A stretch of DNA of 64,000 bases from Desulfobaculum bizertense DSM 18034 (GTDB taxonomy: Bacteria > Desulfobacterota > Desulfovibrionia > Desulfovibrionales > Desulfovibrionaceae): assembly GCF_900167065.1 (NCBI RefSeq), contig NZ_FUYA01000004.1:1-64000 (forward strand). The letters are read 5' to 3'. The notes under the pieces are model-generated. The model was not told the DNA's origin and searched no databases. It was given only the letters and a program-made list of their open reading frames with translations. The position numbers and the translations under genes were made by a program. Below are positions 33,801 to 41,481 of this stretch, piece after piece (the first letter of the stretch is position 1; every line of letters starts with the position of its first letter).

Positions 33801-34570
33801 GTGCGTTTGGTTCTGACTATGTGTGTGCTCTTGAAAATCGCAGTGAGAATTCTCCGCTTGAAACTCTGGCAGAGATTGATCTTGATGCTGAGCGTCAGGA
33901 GCTGGCAAGCCGCCTGCGCCGCGAGCCGTCCGAAGAAGAATTTGTTATGTATCTGAACCATCCCGGTGATGCCCTCAAGACCATTGAGTTTGCTGAGACC
34001 TTTGGTGATTGCAACAGGGTGCCGCTGGATGTGTGGTTCGAAGGCCTCGAAGTTGGCCGTGAGCTGATGTTCGAAGATACGAACAGGAAGCCGCATTGCA
34101 TGACAATTCTGCACATGTCTGAGCCTGACGATCAGGGTGTATCTATTGTTCGGTACTCTCTTGATTCTGAGTTCTTTAGCACCGAGATCAAGGTTGCTGA
34201 GGCCAAGGGCACAGTCCGTGATGATTTTGAAAAAGCAGATCCTGACAACGCAATGCAGATTGGCGCCCCGTCCAATGGTGACCTCTGGATTATGTATGTG
34301 AAGCCCGGCGACATTGTGGAGCAGGGCGAGGAACTGTTCAATATCTCGATCATGAAGCAGGAAAAAGCGGTGCTGTCGCCCATGAAGGGTGTCGTCAAGC
34401 GCGTACTCAAGTTTGCTGACTTCCAGCACGACCGAAAAATGGTTCCCGTACGCGGAGGGGAGCTTTTGGTCGAACTTGGGCCAATTCCGCATACCTGCCC
34501 AACATGTCGACACATTATCCTTAAGGATGACTTTGTTTTTTGTCCTGCCTGTGGACAAAAACTCCAGTAA
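30866..34570 (+). CDS. pyc: Pyruvate carboxylase, with C-terminal zinc ribbon
   Basis: A 1234-residue single-chain enzyme: pyruvate + HCO3- + ATP to oxaloacetate. Start TTG 30866 is supported by GGGAG eight bases upstream. The biotin carboxylase domain (about 20-470) has KAEGGGGGRGI and EANTRLQVEHGITE. The carboxyltransferase (about 520-830) has DTTTRDQTQSNTGNRFR and EHGMPGGATSS. The biotinyl domain carries Lys1164 in SIMKQEKAVLSPMKG, where the usual site is AMKM. After it, Cys1211/1214 and Cys1226/1229 form a zinc ribbon (CPTC...CPAC) not usual in this enzyme. The catalytic motifs are somewhat divergent, so a related 2-oxoacid substrate is possible. Confidence 0.85.
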   Translation: MSGKNTRETSFAEVLEKVRGKRILVANRGIPARRIARSIREMYGAIPVMTATEQDKTSPASSGVQELLLLGDNPRAYLDIDTIIRKAKAKGIIAIHPGWGFAAEDDTFPEKCRKAGIEFLGPNSEPMRILGNKVQVRELAKKLGVPVVPGSDAAVSIPEAREVAKEIGYPIMLKAEGGGGGRGIYEVYKKEQLEDAFSKASAMAQASFGNPRLYVERLLTSVRHIEIQVLSDKYGNAFAFDERDCTVQRNHQKLIEITPSPWPGMTEELRSRLKEYARRLVLGADYHSLATVEFLVDAQGTPYLIEANTRLQVEHGITECRYGVDLVEEQIAIAFGARLRFSEESTRPLNHAMQVRVNCEDPQNNFAPNSGLITRYVSPGGPGVRIDSCVCAGYEFPSQYDSAASLLVAYGKSWKKTLRVMERALREYRIGGVKTTLPFHFEIIKNRQFRDGVYDTNFIAKNPELMNYRYQEGEAHRLSRLIAEISAKGFNPYVQLGEYRGKKDKRIGGFTPVRPSSDVAEFESPYPRGDRKAVLDFLRDSDYVHFTDTTTRDQTQSNTGNRFRLAEDELIGPYLDNCGFFSLENGGGAHFHVAMLANMTYPFTEAERWNQFAPKSLKQILIRSTNVLGYKPQPRNLMRRTGELINQHYDVIRCFDFLNHVENMRPFAEVALSSESNIFEPALSLSYAKGFTVEHYLGAVEEILGLVRQVAGVSSKQAEKMIILGLKDMAGVCPPRFMRKLVGAIRKAHPDLVLHYHRHYTDGLFVPAVGAAAEAGAHIVDTALGASVRWYGQGEVLSTAAYLEDELGLKTNLNKDMIRSCNFMLKQIMPYYDRYTAPYFQGVDYDVVEHGMPGGATSSSQEGAMKQGYIHLLPYMLKFLAGTRKIVRYHDVTPGSQITWNTAFLAVTGAYKRGGEREVQELLDVLEFVVNTPENEMPEAMKTARLALYRDSNDAFRDLLMGKFGRMPLGFPPNWVYESAFGSDYVCALENRSENSPLETLAEIDLDAERQELASRLRREPSEEEFVMYLNHPGDALKTIEFAETFGDCNRVPLDVWFEGLEVGRELMFEDTNRKPHCMTILHMSEPDDQGVSIVRYSLDSEFFSTEIKVAEAKGTVRDDFEKADPDNAMQIGAPSNGDLWIMYVKPGDIVEQGEELFNISIMKQEKAVLSPMKGVVKRVLKFADFQHDRKMVPVRGGELLVELGPIPHTCPTCRHIILKDDFVFCPACGQKLQ

Positions 34571-34577
34571 TATCAAT

Positions 34578-34605
34578 CCGGGCCAAGTCATTGGCCCGGC
34601 CTTTT
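34578..34605 (+). terminator. Terminator after pyc
   Basis: A 9-bp perfect stem CCGGGCCAA/TTGGCCCGG (34578-34599) with a 4-base loop, then CCTTTTCC. It begins 7 bases after the stop. Confidence 0.75.
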
Positions 34606-34620
34606 CCTCGGGACCTTATG

Positions 34621-34650
34621 TTGACGAGGCTCGCTGCAGGAGCGTAATAT
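34621..34650 (+). promoter_or_regulatory. Sigma-70-like promoter of ppsA
   Basis: TTGACG (34621-34626) and TAATAT (34645-34650) with an 18-bp spacer, directly after the pyc terminator. It implies a leader of about 130 nt before ppsA. Confidence 0.55.
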
Positions 34651-34675
34651 AATCGCGCATATGACTCTCTTGGAG

Positions 34676-34720
34676 GGAAAATTGTCTTGACCAAGACCAA
34701 GATATTTTCCTAGAGCTGCA
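34676..34720 (+). promoter_or_regulatory. Structured leader of ppsA
   Basis: Outer stem GGAAAAT/ATTTTCC (34676-34682, 34714-34720) encloses overlapping GTCTTG/CAAGAC pairings, so two alternative inner stems are possible. It lies in the predicted leader, about 68 bases before the start codon. Confidence 0.4.
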
Positions 34721-34787
34721 TCCAGCACGGATACCGTGTTGACTAAAGCAATGTAAGTTTTCCGATCCGCTCTCATAGGAGGAGAGA

Positions 34788-37700
34788 ATGGCCAAAGGAC
34801 AGCAGAAGGTAGCTGACGCTGAGAAAACGAACGCCAAACCCGCTAAACAAAAAGCATCAAAAGTGGACGAACTCAAAAAGAAAATCGTGCTGTGTGGTGC
34901 GGATATCGTTACCATCGGTGAAGAGGCGGAAATTATTGTAGGTGGCAAGAACTACAATACCGCTCTTATCAGTCAGGTCGAAGGTATTAGAGCCCCCCAG
35001 TTTAGGGCTATCTCCTCCATCGCGTTCCACAAGCTCCTCGACGAGACCAAAGTCGACGCAGCTCTGGTGAGAACGACTGTTGACGAGGAGTATAAGCGCA
35101 TCGACTGGAATAGCGAAGAAGTGAACAAGGACACTGAATATCTTCAGAAATTTGTTCGCCGTGTCGCTTTGAAAATTCGTGGAATTCAGGACCAGGAAAA
35201 GGGCGTTAGACTTCGCTCTTTCGTCAACAACGTCGTTGATGGTTTTGCAACTTCCCCCGAAGGTATTGACCAGCTCCGCAAGCGTTCTGTCCTCGTGCAG
35301 ACCGCTATCCTTTCCGTACCGCTACCGGCTGTAGTTGAGAACGAAGTTCGTTCTGCCTACAACGCCATTTGTGGCGAAGCCGGCCTTGAGGATGTCCCTG
35401 TTGCAGTTCGTTCTTCTGCCGCAGGCGAAGACAGCCGCAAAAAAGCCTTTGCAGGCCTTCAGGACACATATCTGAATATCGTGGGTGAGGTGAACTGCGC
35501 CGAAGCCTACCATTGGGATTGTGCATCCGCTTACAACCTCCGAAGCATGACGTATCGCCGTGAGGCAATTCTCGACGCCATCTCCGAAGCTGAGCGCACT
35601 GGCAACGACGCCATTGCAGCGACTGCCAAAGAGGAGTGGGCTATTGAGAACACCTCTCTGTCTGTCTGTATCATGCGCATGATCCGTCCAGAAATTTCTG
35701 GTACGGCTTTCTCCGCTGATACTGCTACAGGCTGCCGTGGTACTGATAACAAGGATCTCGTTTCCATCGACGCAAGCTACGGCCTTGGTGAGGCTGTTGT
35801 TGGCGGCATGGTAACTCCCGACAAGTTTTATGTCTTTAAGCGTGACGACAGCGCAGAAGTTGTCATCCGCTTCATGGGCTGCAAGGACAAGAAAATTGTC
35901 TACGCCCCCGAGGGTGGTACCAAGCTCGTCAAGGTTGATGAGTTCAACACCTTCCAGTGGTCACTGTCTCTCGCTCAGGCAGAAGAAGTTGCTCGTGGCG
36001 TTCGCGCCATCAGCAAGGCCTATGGCGGCATGATCATGGATACAGAGTTCTGTATCGATGCTTCTGATCGTCTGTGGTTTGTTCAGGCTCGTCCTGAGAC
36101 CCGCTGGAACGAAGAATTTGCTACCCACCCGACGACCATCTTTATGCGCCGTCTCGAAGTCGACCCCAAGGCTCTGACCCGTGCTGAAGTTATCGTTGAA
36201 GGCAACGGTGCTTCCCGCGGTGCTGGCCAGGGTGTTGTTCGCTTCCTGCGTTCCGCTCTGGAACTCAACAAGATCAACAAGGGTGACATCCTCGCTGCAG
36301 AGCGTACTGACCCGGACATGGTTCCTGGCATGCGTATCGCTTCTGGTATTCTCGCTGACGTGGGTGGTGACACCTCTCACGCTGCTATTACCTCTCGCGA
36401 GCTTGGCATTCCTGCTGTTATCGGCATTCAGCGTGCTGAGATCCTCCGCAACCTTGATGGTCAGGAAGTGACTGTTGACGGTTCCCGTGGCAAGGTCTAC
36501 CGCGGTAAGCTGCCTCTTATTGAGGTTGGTGGTGTCATTGATACTGCAAAGCTGCCCAAGACCAAGACCAAGGTTGGTCTTATCCTCGCTGACGTTGGTC
36601 AGTCTTTGTTCCTGTCCCGTCTGCGCAATGTGCCGGGCTTCGAAGTCGGGCTGCTTCGTGCTGAGTTCATGCTCGGCAATATCGCTATCCACCCGATGGC
36701 TCTGGAAGCATACGACACCGGTCTGTTGCACAAGCTCGTCTCCAAGAAGCTCGAAGAGCTGGACCAGGAGCTGACCAAGCGCGTTCAGGAACAGCTTGCT
36801 ACTGGCGTTCGTACCCTCGACCTCAAGCTCCGCGAGTATGTCGGTCACGTGACTGGCATCGCAGATCAGCTCAAGACTCTGACTGATCGTGAAAGCACTC
36901 CCGGTGGCACTGATGAGGTTCTGGCTATTCACCGTCACATGCGTGAGCTGGACAAGCAGCTTGATCACCATCTTGAGCTGGCTACCCATCGTCTCGACGT
37001 GCTCAAAACATCCCGTCATCTTTCTGATCACGTGGCTGTTATCATGGGCTGGGCCGAAGCAATGGAAATGCTCACCGGTAACGAGCCGCACATCCAGAAG
37101 CGCCGTGCTGAGCTTCAGGCCAAGATCGACGCACACGTCGCTCTGGTCGAAGGCGATGAGTACATTGCAGACGTGCTGAACCGCATCAGCGAGATGCGTG
37201 ACGAGGTTTCCCGTCAGGTTGGTCTCTCCAAAGAGATCGAAGAAATCCGCACTCTGCCCGAACGCATTGCAGAAATCATCAAGTCTCGCGGTTATCGCAA
37301 TGGTCGCGAGCACTACACGCAGACTCTGTCCCAGAACCTGGCTCTCTTTGCCATGGCATTCTACGGAAAGGACATTGTCTACCGTACCACTGACTACAAG
37401 TCGAACGAGTACCGCAACCTTATCGGTGGCAGCCTCTTCGAAACATATGAATCCAATCCGATGATCGGTTATCGTGGTGTTTCCAGAAACATCCATGACT
37501 GGGAAATCGAGGCATTCAAGCTTGCTCGTGGCGTCTTTGGCGGCAAGAACCTCCAGCTGATGCTGCCCTTCGTGCGCACACTGGAAGAAGCTCGCAGCAT
37601 GAAGCGTTACCTTGAGCAGGTTCACAAGCTGAAGAGCGGTGAGAATGGTCTTAAGATCATCCTCATGTCCGAGATTCCGGCCAACGCCATTCTCGCCAAG

Positions 37701-38384
37701 CAGTTCATTCAGGAATTCGATGGCTTCTCCATCGGCTCCAACGACATGACTCAGCTTGTGCTGGCTACTGACCGAGACAACGCTCGACTCCAGCACATCT
37801 ACGACGAAGAAGATCCGGCAGTTGTCTGGGCAATCCTCGCGACCATCTTCACCGGTCAGAAGTTTGCCAAGAAAGTCGGCTTCTGCGGTCAGGGCGTTTC
37901 CAACAGCGAAATCCTCCGTGGCCTCGTCGCAATTGCTGGTATCACCGCCGCTTCCGTTGTTCCGGACACCTACGAGCAGACCAAGCACGACATGGCTGCC
38001 GTTGAGGCCCTGAACATTCCGCTTTCCGGTCTCGGCAAGTGGGTGAAAGCTCGTCACCTTGAGCGCCTTATTGAGTTGCTCAAGACCGAGAATTACGGTC
38101 ACATCCTCAAGAAGTACAAAACTCCTGAGGACTTCCTTGAATGGTACGAGGGTGAGCTGGCTCGCTTTGCACAGCAGCTGCGCGAAAACCTCGACGAAGA
38201 GAAAGAACAGTTCTACCGCCAGGAGATGGAGCACTTCCGCGCCACCTTCCACAAGCCTGTGATCTACGCAAGCTGGAACTGGGAAGACACTGTTTCTGAT
38301 GCTCTGCATCAGGCTGGTTTCGCTTCCTTCAAGGAACAGGAAGAAGCTCTTGCAAAGCAGCGCAAAGCCCTTGGCATTGCCTAG
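34788..38384 (+). CDS. ppsA: PEP synthase / pyruvate, water dikinase family
   Basis: A 1198-residue enzyme: pyruvate + ATP to PEP + AMP + Pi. GGAGGAG precedes the ATG. ATP-grasp domain: VAVRSSAAGEDS, EISGTAFSADTATG, ASYGLGEAVVGG and MDTEFCIDASDRLWFVQARP. Phospho-histidine His531 lies in GDTSHAAITSRELGIPAV. TIM barrel: GLLRAEFMLG, DYKSNEYRNLIGG, SIGSNDMTQLVLATDRDN and FCGQGVSN near 1033. It is about 400 residues longer than E. coli PpsA, from an N-terminal extension and a helical insert near 650-850. Strongly biased codons suggest high expression. With pyc it controls carbon exit from pyruvate. Confidence 0.88.
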   Translation: MAKGQQKVADAEKTNAKPAKQKASKVDELKKKIVLCGADIVTIGEEAEIIVGGKNYNTALISQVEGIRAPQFRAISSIAFHKLLDETKVDAALVRTTVDEEYKRIDWNSEEVNKDTEYLQKFVRRVALKIRGIQDQEKGVRLRSFVNNVVDGFATSPEGIDQLRKRSVLVQTAILSVPLPAVVENEVRSAYNAICGEAGLEDVPVAVRSSAAGEDSRKKAFAGLQDTYLNIVGEVNCAEAYHWDCASAYNLRSMTYRREAILDAISEAERTGNDAIAATAKEEWAIENTSLSVCIMRMIRPEISGTAFSADTATGCRGTDNKDLVSIDASYGLGEAVVGGMVTPDKFYVFKRDDSAEVVIRFMGCKDKKIVYAPEGGTKLVKVDEFNTFQWSLSLAQAEEVARGVRAISKAYGGMIMDTEFCIDASDRLWFVQARPETRWNEEFATHPTTIFMRRLEVDPKALTRAEVIVEGNGASRGAGQGVVRFLRSALELNKINKGDILAAERTDPDMVPGMRIASGILADVGGDTSHAAITSRELGIPAVIGIQRAEILRNLDGQEVTVDGSRGKVYRGKLPLIEVGGVIDTAKLPKTKTKVGLILADVGQSLFLSRLRNVPGFEVGLLRAEFMLGNIAIHPMALEAYDTGLLHKLVSKKLEELDQELTKRVQEQLATGVRTLDLKLREYVGHVTGIADQLKTLTDRESTPGGTDEVLAIHRHMRELDKQLDHHLELATHRLDVLKTSRHLSDHVAVIMGWAEAMEMLTGNEPHIQKRRAELQAKIDAHVALVEGDEYIADVLNRISEMRDEVSRQVGLSKEIEEIRTLPERIAEIIKSRGYRNGREHYTQTLSQNLALFAMAFYGKDIVYRTTDYKSNEYRNLIGGSLFETYESNPMIGYRGVSRNIHDWEIEAFKLARGVFGGKNLQLMLPFVRTLEEARSMKRYLEQVHKLKSGENGLKIILMSEIPANAILAKQFIQEFDGFSIGSNDMTQLVLATDRDNARLQHIYDEEDPAVVWAILATIFTGQKFAKKVGFCGQGVSNSEILRGLVAIAGITAASVVPDTYEQTKHDMAAVEALNIPLSGLGKWVKARHLERLIELLKTENYGHILKKYKTPEDFLEWYEGELARFAQQLRENLDEEKEQFYRQEMEHFRATFHKPVIYASWNWEDTVSDALHQAGFASFKEQEEALAKQRKALGIA

Positions 38385-38419
38385 CGCGCATGCTCTTCTT
38401 GCAGCATAGAAAATAAACA

Positions 38420-38456
38420 AAGCCTCCTGTTCCCATTGGGTTCAGGAGGCTTTTTT
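38420..38456 (+). terminator. Terminator after ppsA
   Basis: Stem AAGCCTCCTG/CAGGAGGCTT around a 13-base loop, ending in T6. Confidence 0.88.
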
Positions 38457-38471
38457 ACGTACAGTAGAGTT

Positions 38472-39137
38472 ATGAGCACGACACATTTAGAATCATGGGT
38501 TCAGCACGTTCCACTTATGGCAGAGGGCTATCATCTTGAGTTGATCGACAAGGTCACTGCGATGCGGCGTACCAAGAGCATTTTTCCCCCAAGAGGAATG
38601 GAGTTCGCCGCGCTTGAGAAGCTTGCTTTTCAGGATGTTAAAGTCGTCCTTCTTGGGCAGGACCCGTATCATCGCCCCGGTCAGGCGCATGGCCTGAGCT
38701 TTTCTGTGCCAGAAGGAACCAAGCTTCCGCCGTCGCTTCGCAATATCTTTAAGGAAATAGATGCAACACTGTATCCTCATCAGAATCGGGAGCATTCAAC
38801 TGATTTATCCCGCTGGGTGGAGCAGGGGGTATTGCTTCTGAATGCCTCTCTAACCGTTGAAGAAGGCAAGGCCGCCTCGCATTCCCGTCTTGGCTGGCTT
38901 GAGCTGACTGCTGCGATTGTGCAGGCTTTGGCTCTCCAGAGGGAGCATCTTGTCTTTCTCCTTTGGGGTGGCGACGCCCGCAAGCGCGGAGAGAACATTG
39001 ACCGCCGCGCTCACTGCGTTCTTGAGGCTGCGCATCCCTCTCCACTCTCTGCGTATCGTGGCTTCTTTGGCTGCAATCATTTCGCCCTCGCTAATGACTA
39101 TCTCATTTCGCACAGTAAAACTGCTATCGAGTGGTAG
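38472..39137 (+). CDS. ung: Uracil-DNA glycosylase, family 1
   Basis: A 221-residue Ung of normal length from ATG 38472; the earlier in-frame ATG lies inside the ppsA terminator. Motifs: catalytic water-activating GQDPYHRPGQAHGLSFSV, GVLLLNASLTVEEGKAASH, and HPSPLSAYRGFFGCNHF with the leucine loop. It removes uracil from DNA to start base-excision repair. It is convergent with the M23 peptidase gene across palindromic element B. Confidence 0.95.
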   Translation: MSTTHLESWVQHVPLMAEGYHLELIDKVTAMRRTKSIFPPRGMEFAALEKLAFQDVKVVLLGQDPYHRPGQAHGLSFSVPEGTKLPPSLRNIFKEIDATLYPHQNREHSTDLSRWVEQGVLLLNASLTVEEGKAASHSRLGWLELTAAIVQALALQREHLVFLLWGGDARKRGENIDRRAHCVLEAAHPSPLSAYRGFFGCNHFALANDYLISHSKTAIEW

Positions 39138-39152
39138 GATTGGTGAGAGAAA

Positions 39153-39581
39153 ATTGGGGGGCTGCCCCAGCACGTGAGTGCTGGATGGGAGGGTGGGGGA
39201 AATTGGGGGCCAGCCCCCAAACCCCCGCGTAAGGGAATGATTCCCTTACGTATCCTCAGCGAGTTTGAATTCCATCCACGCTTCGCGTGAATGGAATTCA
39301 AACTTGATGAAAATAACGTCGAGAGCGTCTTTCTTTTCTGCGAGTTGCCACCATTTTCTTTCTGAACGCTTGCGTTCAGAAAGAAAGGACTGGAGCGCAA
39401 AGAAAAAGAACACACACCCAGTTAATTTGGCCGAAAAAAAGGGGCCGGATGAAGGGGAAAGCCAAAGGCTTTCACTCATCCGGCCCCTTTTATTTCGGGC
39501 GAAATCGGGATTCCCAAGGGCCTCGTCCTTGGGCGGAGTCAAGGGGCAGCGCCCCTTGCAGAGCACGAGACGGAGTCTCGT
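39153..39581. repeat. Mosaic palindromic intergenic element, copy B
   Basis: About 429 bp in the same orientation and module order as copy A. Hairpins: CCAGCAC/GTGCTGG (39167-39184); TTGGGGGC/GCCCCCAA (39203-39220); GTAAGGGAAT/ATTCCCTTAC (39229-39249, identical to A); palindrome 39261-39305 (near-identical); TTTCTTTCTGAACGC palindrome (identical); central 16-bp stem 39437-39491; CCCAAGG/CCTTGGG and AAGGGGC/GCCCCTT (identical); ACGAGAC/GTCTCGT (39565-39581). It lies between ung and the M23 gene, which converge. It contains no credible gene. Confidence 0.9.
39437..39491. terminator. Bidirectional terminator-like central hairpin of copy B
   Basis: Arms AAAAGGGGCCGGATGA (39437-39452) and TCATCCGGCCCCTTTT (39476-39491) are perfectly complementary. 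The inner stem GAAAGCC/GGCTTTC shares its core with copy A, but the outer arms are unrelated in sequence to those of A. Confidence 0.85.
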
Positions 39582-39602
39582 ACCCCACCCACCCAAGCGC
39601 TG

Positions 39603-40931
39603 CTAATCAGCAGCCTTTCCCGACTTGGCGAGGTCGAGTTTTGTCTGAATGTTGTTCTTGATCCATCGGGCGTCCCACCACTCAATGGGGTCGACGGGAA
39701 TGCCACCGACAAAGACGCCAAAGTGAAGATGGTCGCCACCAGCGAGGCCAGTCGCACCTGTGCGGGCGATGATGTCGCCACGGTTCACAGTGTCGCCAGT
39801 GTTGACGCCAATCTGGCTCAGATGGGCATAGAGCGTCATTAAGCCACAACCATGGTCAATAATGACAGTGTCGCCATAAATGCCAAAGAAGCCAGTAAAG
39901 ACAATCTTGCCTGAGTTGGCAGCGGGGACCTTGGCATTCCTGATGGAGGCAAGGTCAATGCCGAGATGGGTCTGATGGTCGACGTCCTTGTCGTGATAGC
40001 GGTAAATGCGACGGTCGCCAAAACGGGCACGGTTTGCAGCGTTGGGGAGCCGGAGAAAGCGTCCAGCCCACTGCGGAGTGTGTAACGTCTGCTGTCCGAG
40101 TACACGCATGCGGGCGCGGTTCTTAACGCGAAGCTCGCGGTTGACGAGCAGGTAACGCTCAAGCTGGGTCTTGGCATCCGGGAAGTCATCTTCAAACTGC
40201 GGCATTTTCGCATTGAGAAAACGGTCTGGCAGATTGATGACATCGTGGCGGAATTTTTTGTTAATCGTGTGGTAATAAAAAGATCCACGGCTGGAGTTAC
40301 CGGCCTTGTCGGTCGCGATGAGAGCTGGCTGGAACTCCTCTTCCGTGAGGTCCTGCGGGTAAGCAAAGAAACACAGATAGGCACCACTTGGCTGCTGATA
40401 GCCGGGGAAAAAGTGGCCTTTGACCTGAATGCCACTTTTGGAGACAGGCTCGTTAACTGTGTATGTAATGGCTGTTGTTCCACCGCGGGCGATGTTGTGC
40501 TGGCGGGAGAGAACGAGGATGCGGGGTTTTTCTGTGTCGAGGTCAAACTTCCACTGCTTGATGGAGGTATTCCCCTTGCCCATGTTGTAAATGGAACGGT
40601 CGGTGGCTGTCACAGAGATAGTCAGCGAACCGTTTTTGAAGCCGGACTTGCTGAGGTCGAACTCGAGGCTGGAGTGCAGCGGGTCGGCAAAGCTTGTGAC
40701 GGAGAGGAGAGAGATGCTCTTGTCGCCCTGGCTTGCGACGACGGAAATTTCTTTGATGCCGGTAATGGGGTCCTGCACTTCGAGAACAAAGGGTGCTTCG
40801 GTGCCGATGTATCCTTTGTCTGGGGTGAGGGCCAGCTTGGGGGCATCTGTGTCCTTAAAATAGGCTACGAAGCCAAAGGCCGCAGCGGCAAGGACAATAA
40901 GAATGAGCGTGTAAATAAGAAATTTTTTCAT
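39603..40931 (-). CDS. Membrane-anchored M23 (LytM) metallopeptidase
   Basis: A 442-residue protein. Residues 4-25 (FLIYTLILIVLAAAAFGFVA) are an uncleaved signal anchor. About 30-250 is a beta-rich Ig/Big-like periplasmic region (DKGYIGTEAPFVLEVQDPIT). The C-terminal M23 domain has HLGIDLASIRNAKVPAANSG with zinc-binding His and Asp, YAHLSQIGVNTGDTV and HLHFGVFVGG with the last His ligands. It likely cuts peptidoglycan cross-bridges in the periplasm. Confidence 0.88.
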   Translation of the reverse strand: MKKFLIYTLILIVLAAAAFGFVAYFKDTDAPKLALTPDKGYIGTEAPFVLEVQDPITGIKEISVVASQGDKSISLLSVTSFADPLHSSLEFDLSKSGFKNGSLTISVTATDRSIYNMGKGNTSIKQWKFDLDTEKPRILVLSRQHNIARGGTTAITYTVNEPVSKSGIQVKGHFFPGYQQPSGAYLCFFAYPQDLTEEEFQPALIATDKAGNSSRGSFYYHTINKKFRHDVINLPDRFLNAKMPQFEDDFPDAKTQLERYLLVNRELRVKNRARMRVLGQQTLHTPQWAGRFLRLPNAANRARFGDRRIYRYHDKDVDHQTHLGIDLASIRNAKVPAANSGKIVFTGFFGIYGDTVIIDHGCGLMTLYAHLSQIGVNTGDTVNRGDIIARTGATGLAGGDHLHFGVFVGGIPVDPIEWWDARWIKNNIQTKLDLAKSGKAAD

Positions 40932-41481
40932 ACCACCAAAACTCGTTTGAGGGGTTTACCAGAATTTCATCTGGGATTGTCGATGAAGATACTCTTAGCA
41001 GGATAACTGGTTAGTCGTCTGGTGCCAAGTCATGTCACAAGATTTCTTGGCTGCGCAACGCGGGGCGAGGGCAGGGGAATGTGGCTTTGCGCACACTGCG
41101 CAGAGTTGAGAGGACTATGGGGTTGAATGGTTAAACAGTCAAGCCTCTGCGAAAGGTGATGAGATGGCGAAAAACATACTGCATAACTGTGATACGAGCA
41201 TATACGGGATTAGAGTAAAGCTGTGAGTATGATGCATAAGATTTTTTAAAAGGTGATACAGAGGCGCATACAATTTAAAAGATCTTATAAAATTTACCAA
41301 GAGACAGAGAGTTACTCGAAAATATTGGCTATTTCCATTGACGCAAAGCTGTATTTGTGGTCTTTCATCAGCAATATTACTCCACTCACGCAGTGTCGGT
41401 GAATAACCTGCTTGAACGGCGAAACAGTGTGTCTTGTCCGGCGCAATGTTCTCTCTGGTCATGCAACTATGGAGGTGTGCT
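40932..41481. other. 550-bp gene-free region upstream of hynBA
   Basis: No credible reading frame on either strand (frames here only mirror the hydrogenase gene). It turns AT-rich from about 41160. I see TGTGA half-sites at 41188 and 41222, but their partners are poor, and no convincing sigma-70 or sigma-54 box. It presumably holds the hydrogenase promoter and regulator sites. Confidence 0.5.

Noticed and set aside
32912-34591. Long minus-strand frames opposite pyc and ppsA (e.g. 32912-34591, 35961-38420)
   Set aside because: Shadows caused by strong codon bias on the plus strand; no motifs or start signals.
34661-34690. Nine-residue leader peptide before ppsA
   Set aside because: The ATG lies almost at the predicted transcript start and has no ribosome-binding site.
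41080-41110. Sigma-54-like box (TGGC...TGC) upstream of hynB
   Set aside because: The spacing between GG and GC is three bases too long.
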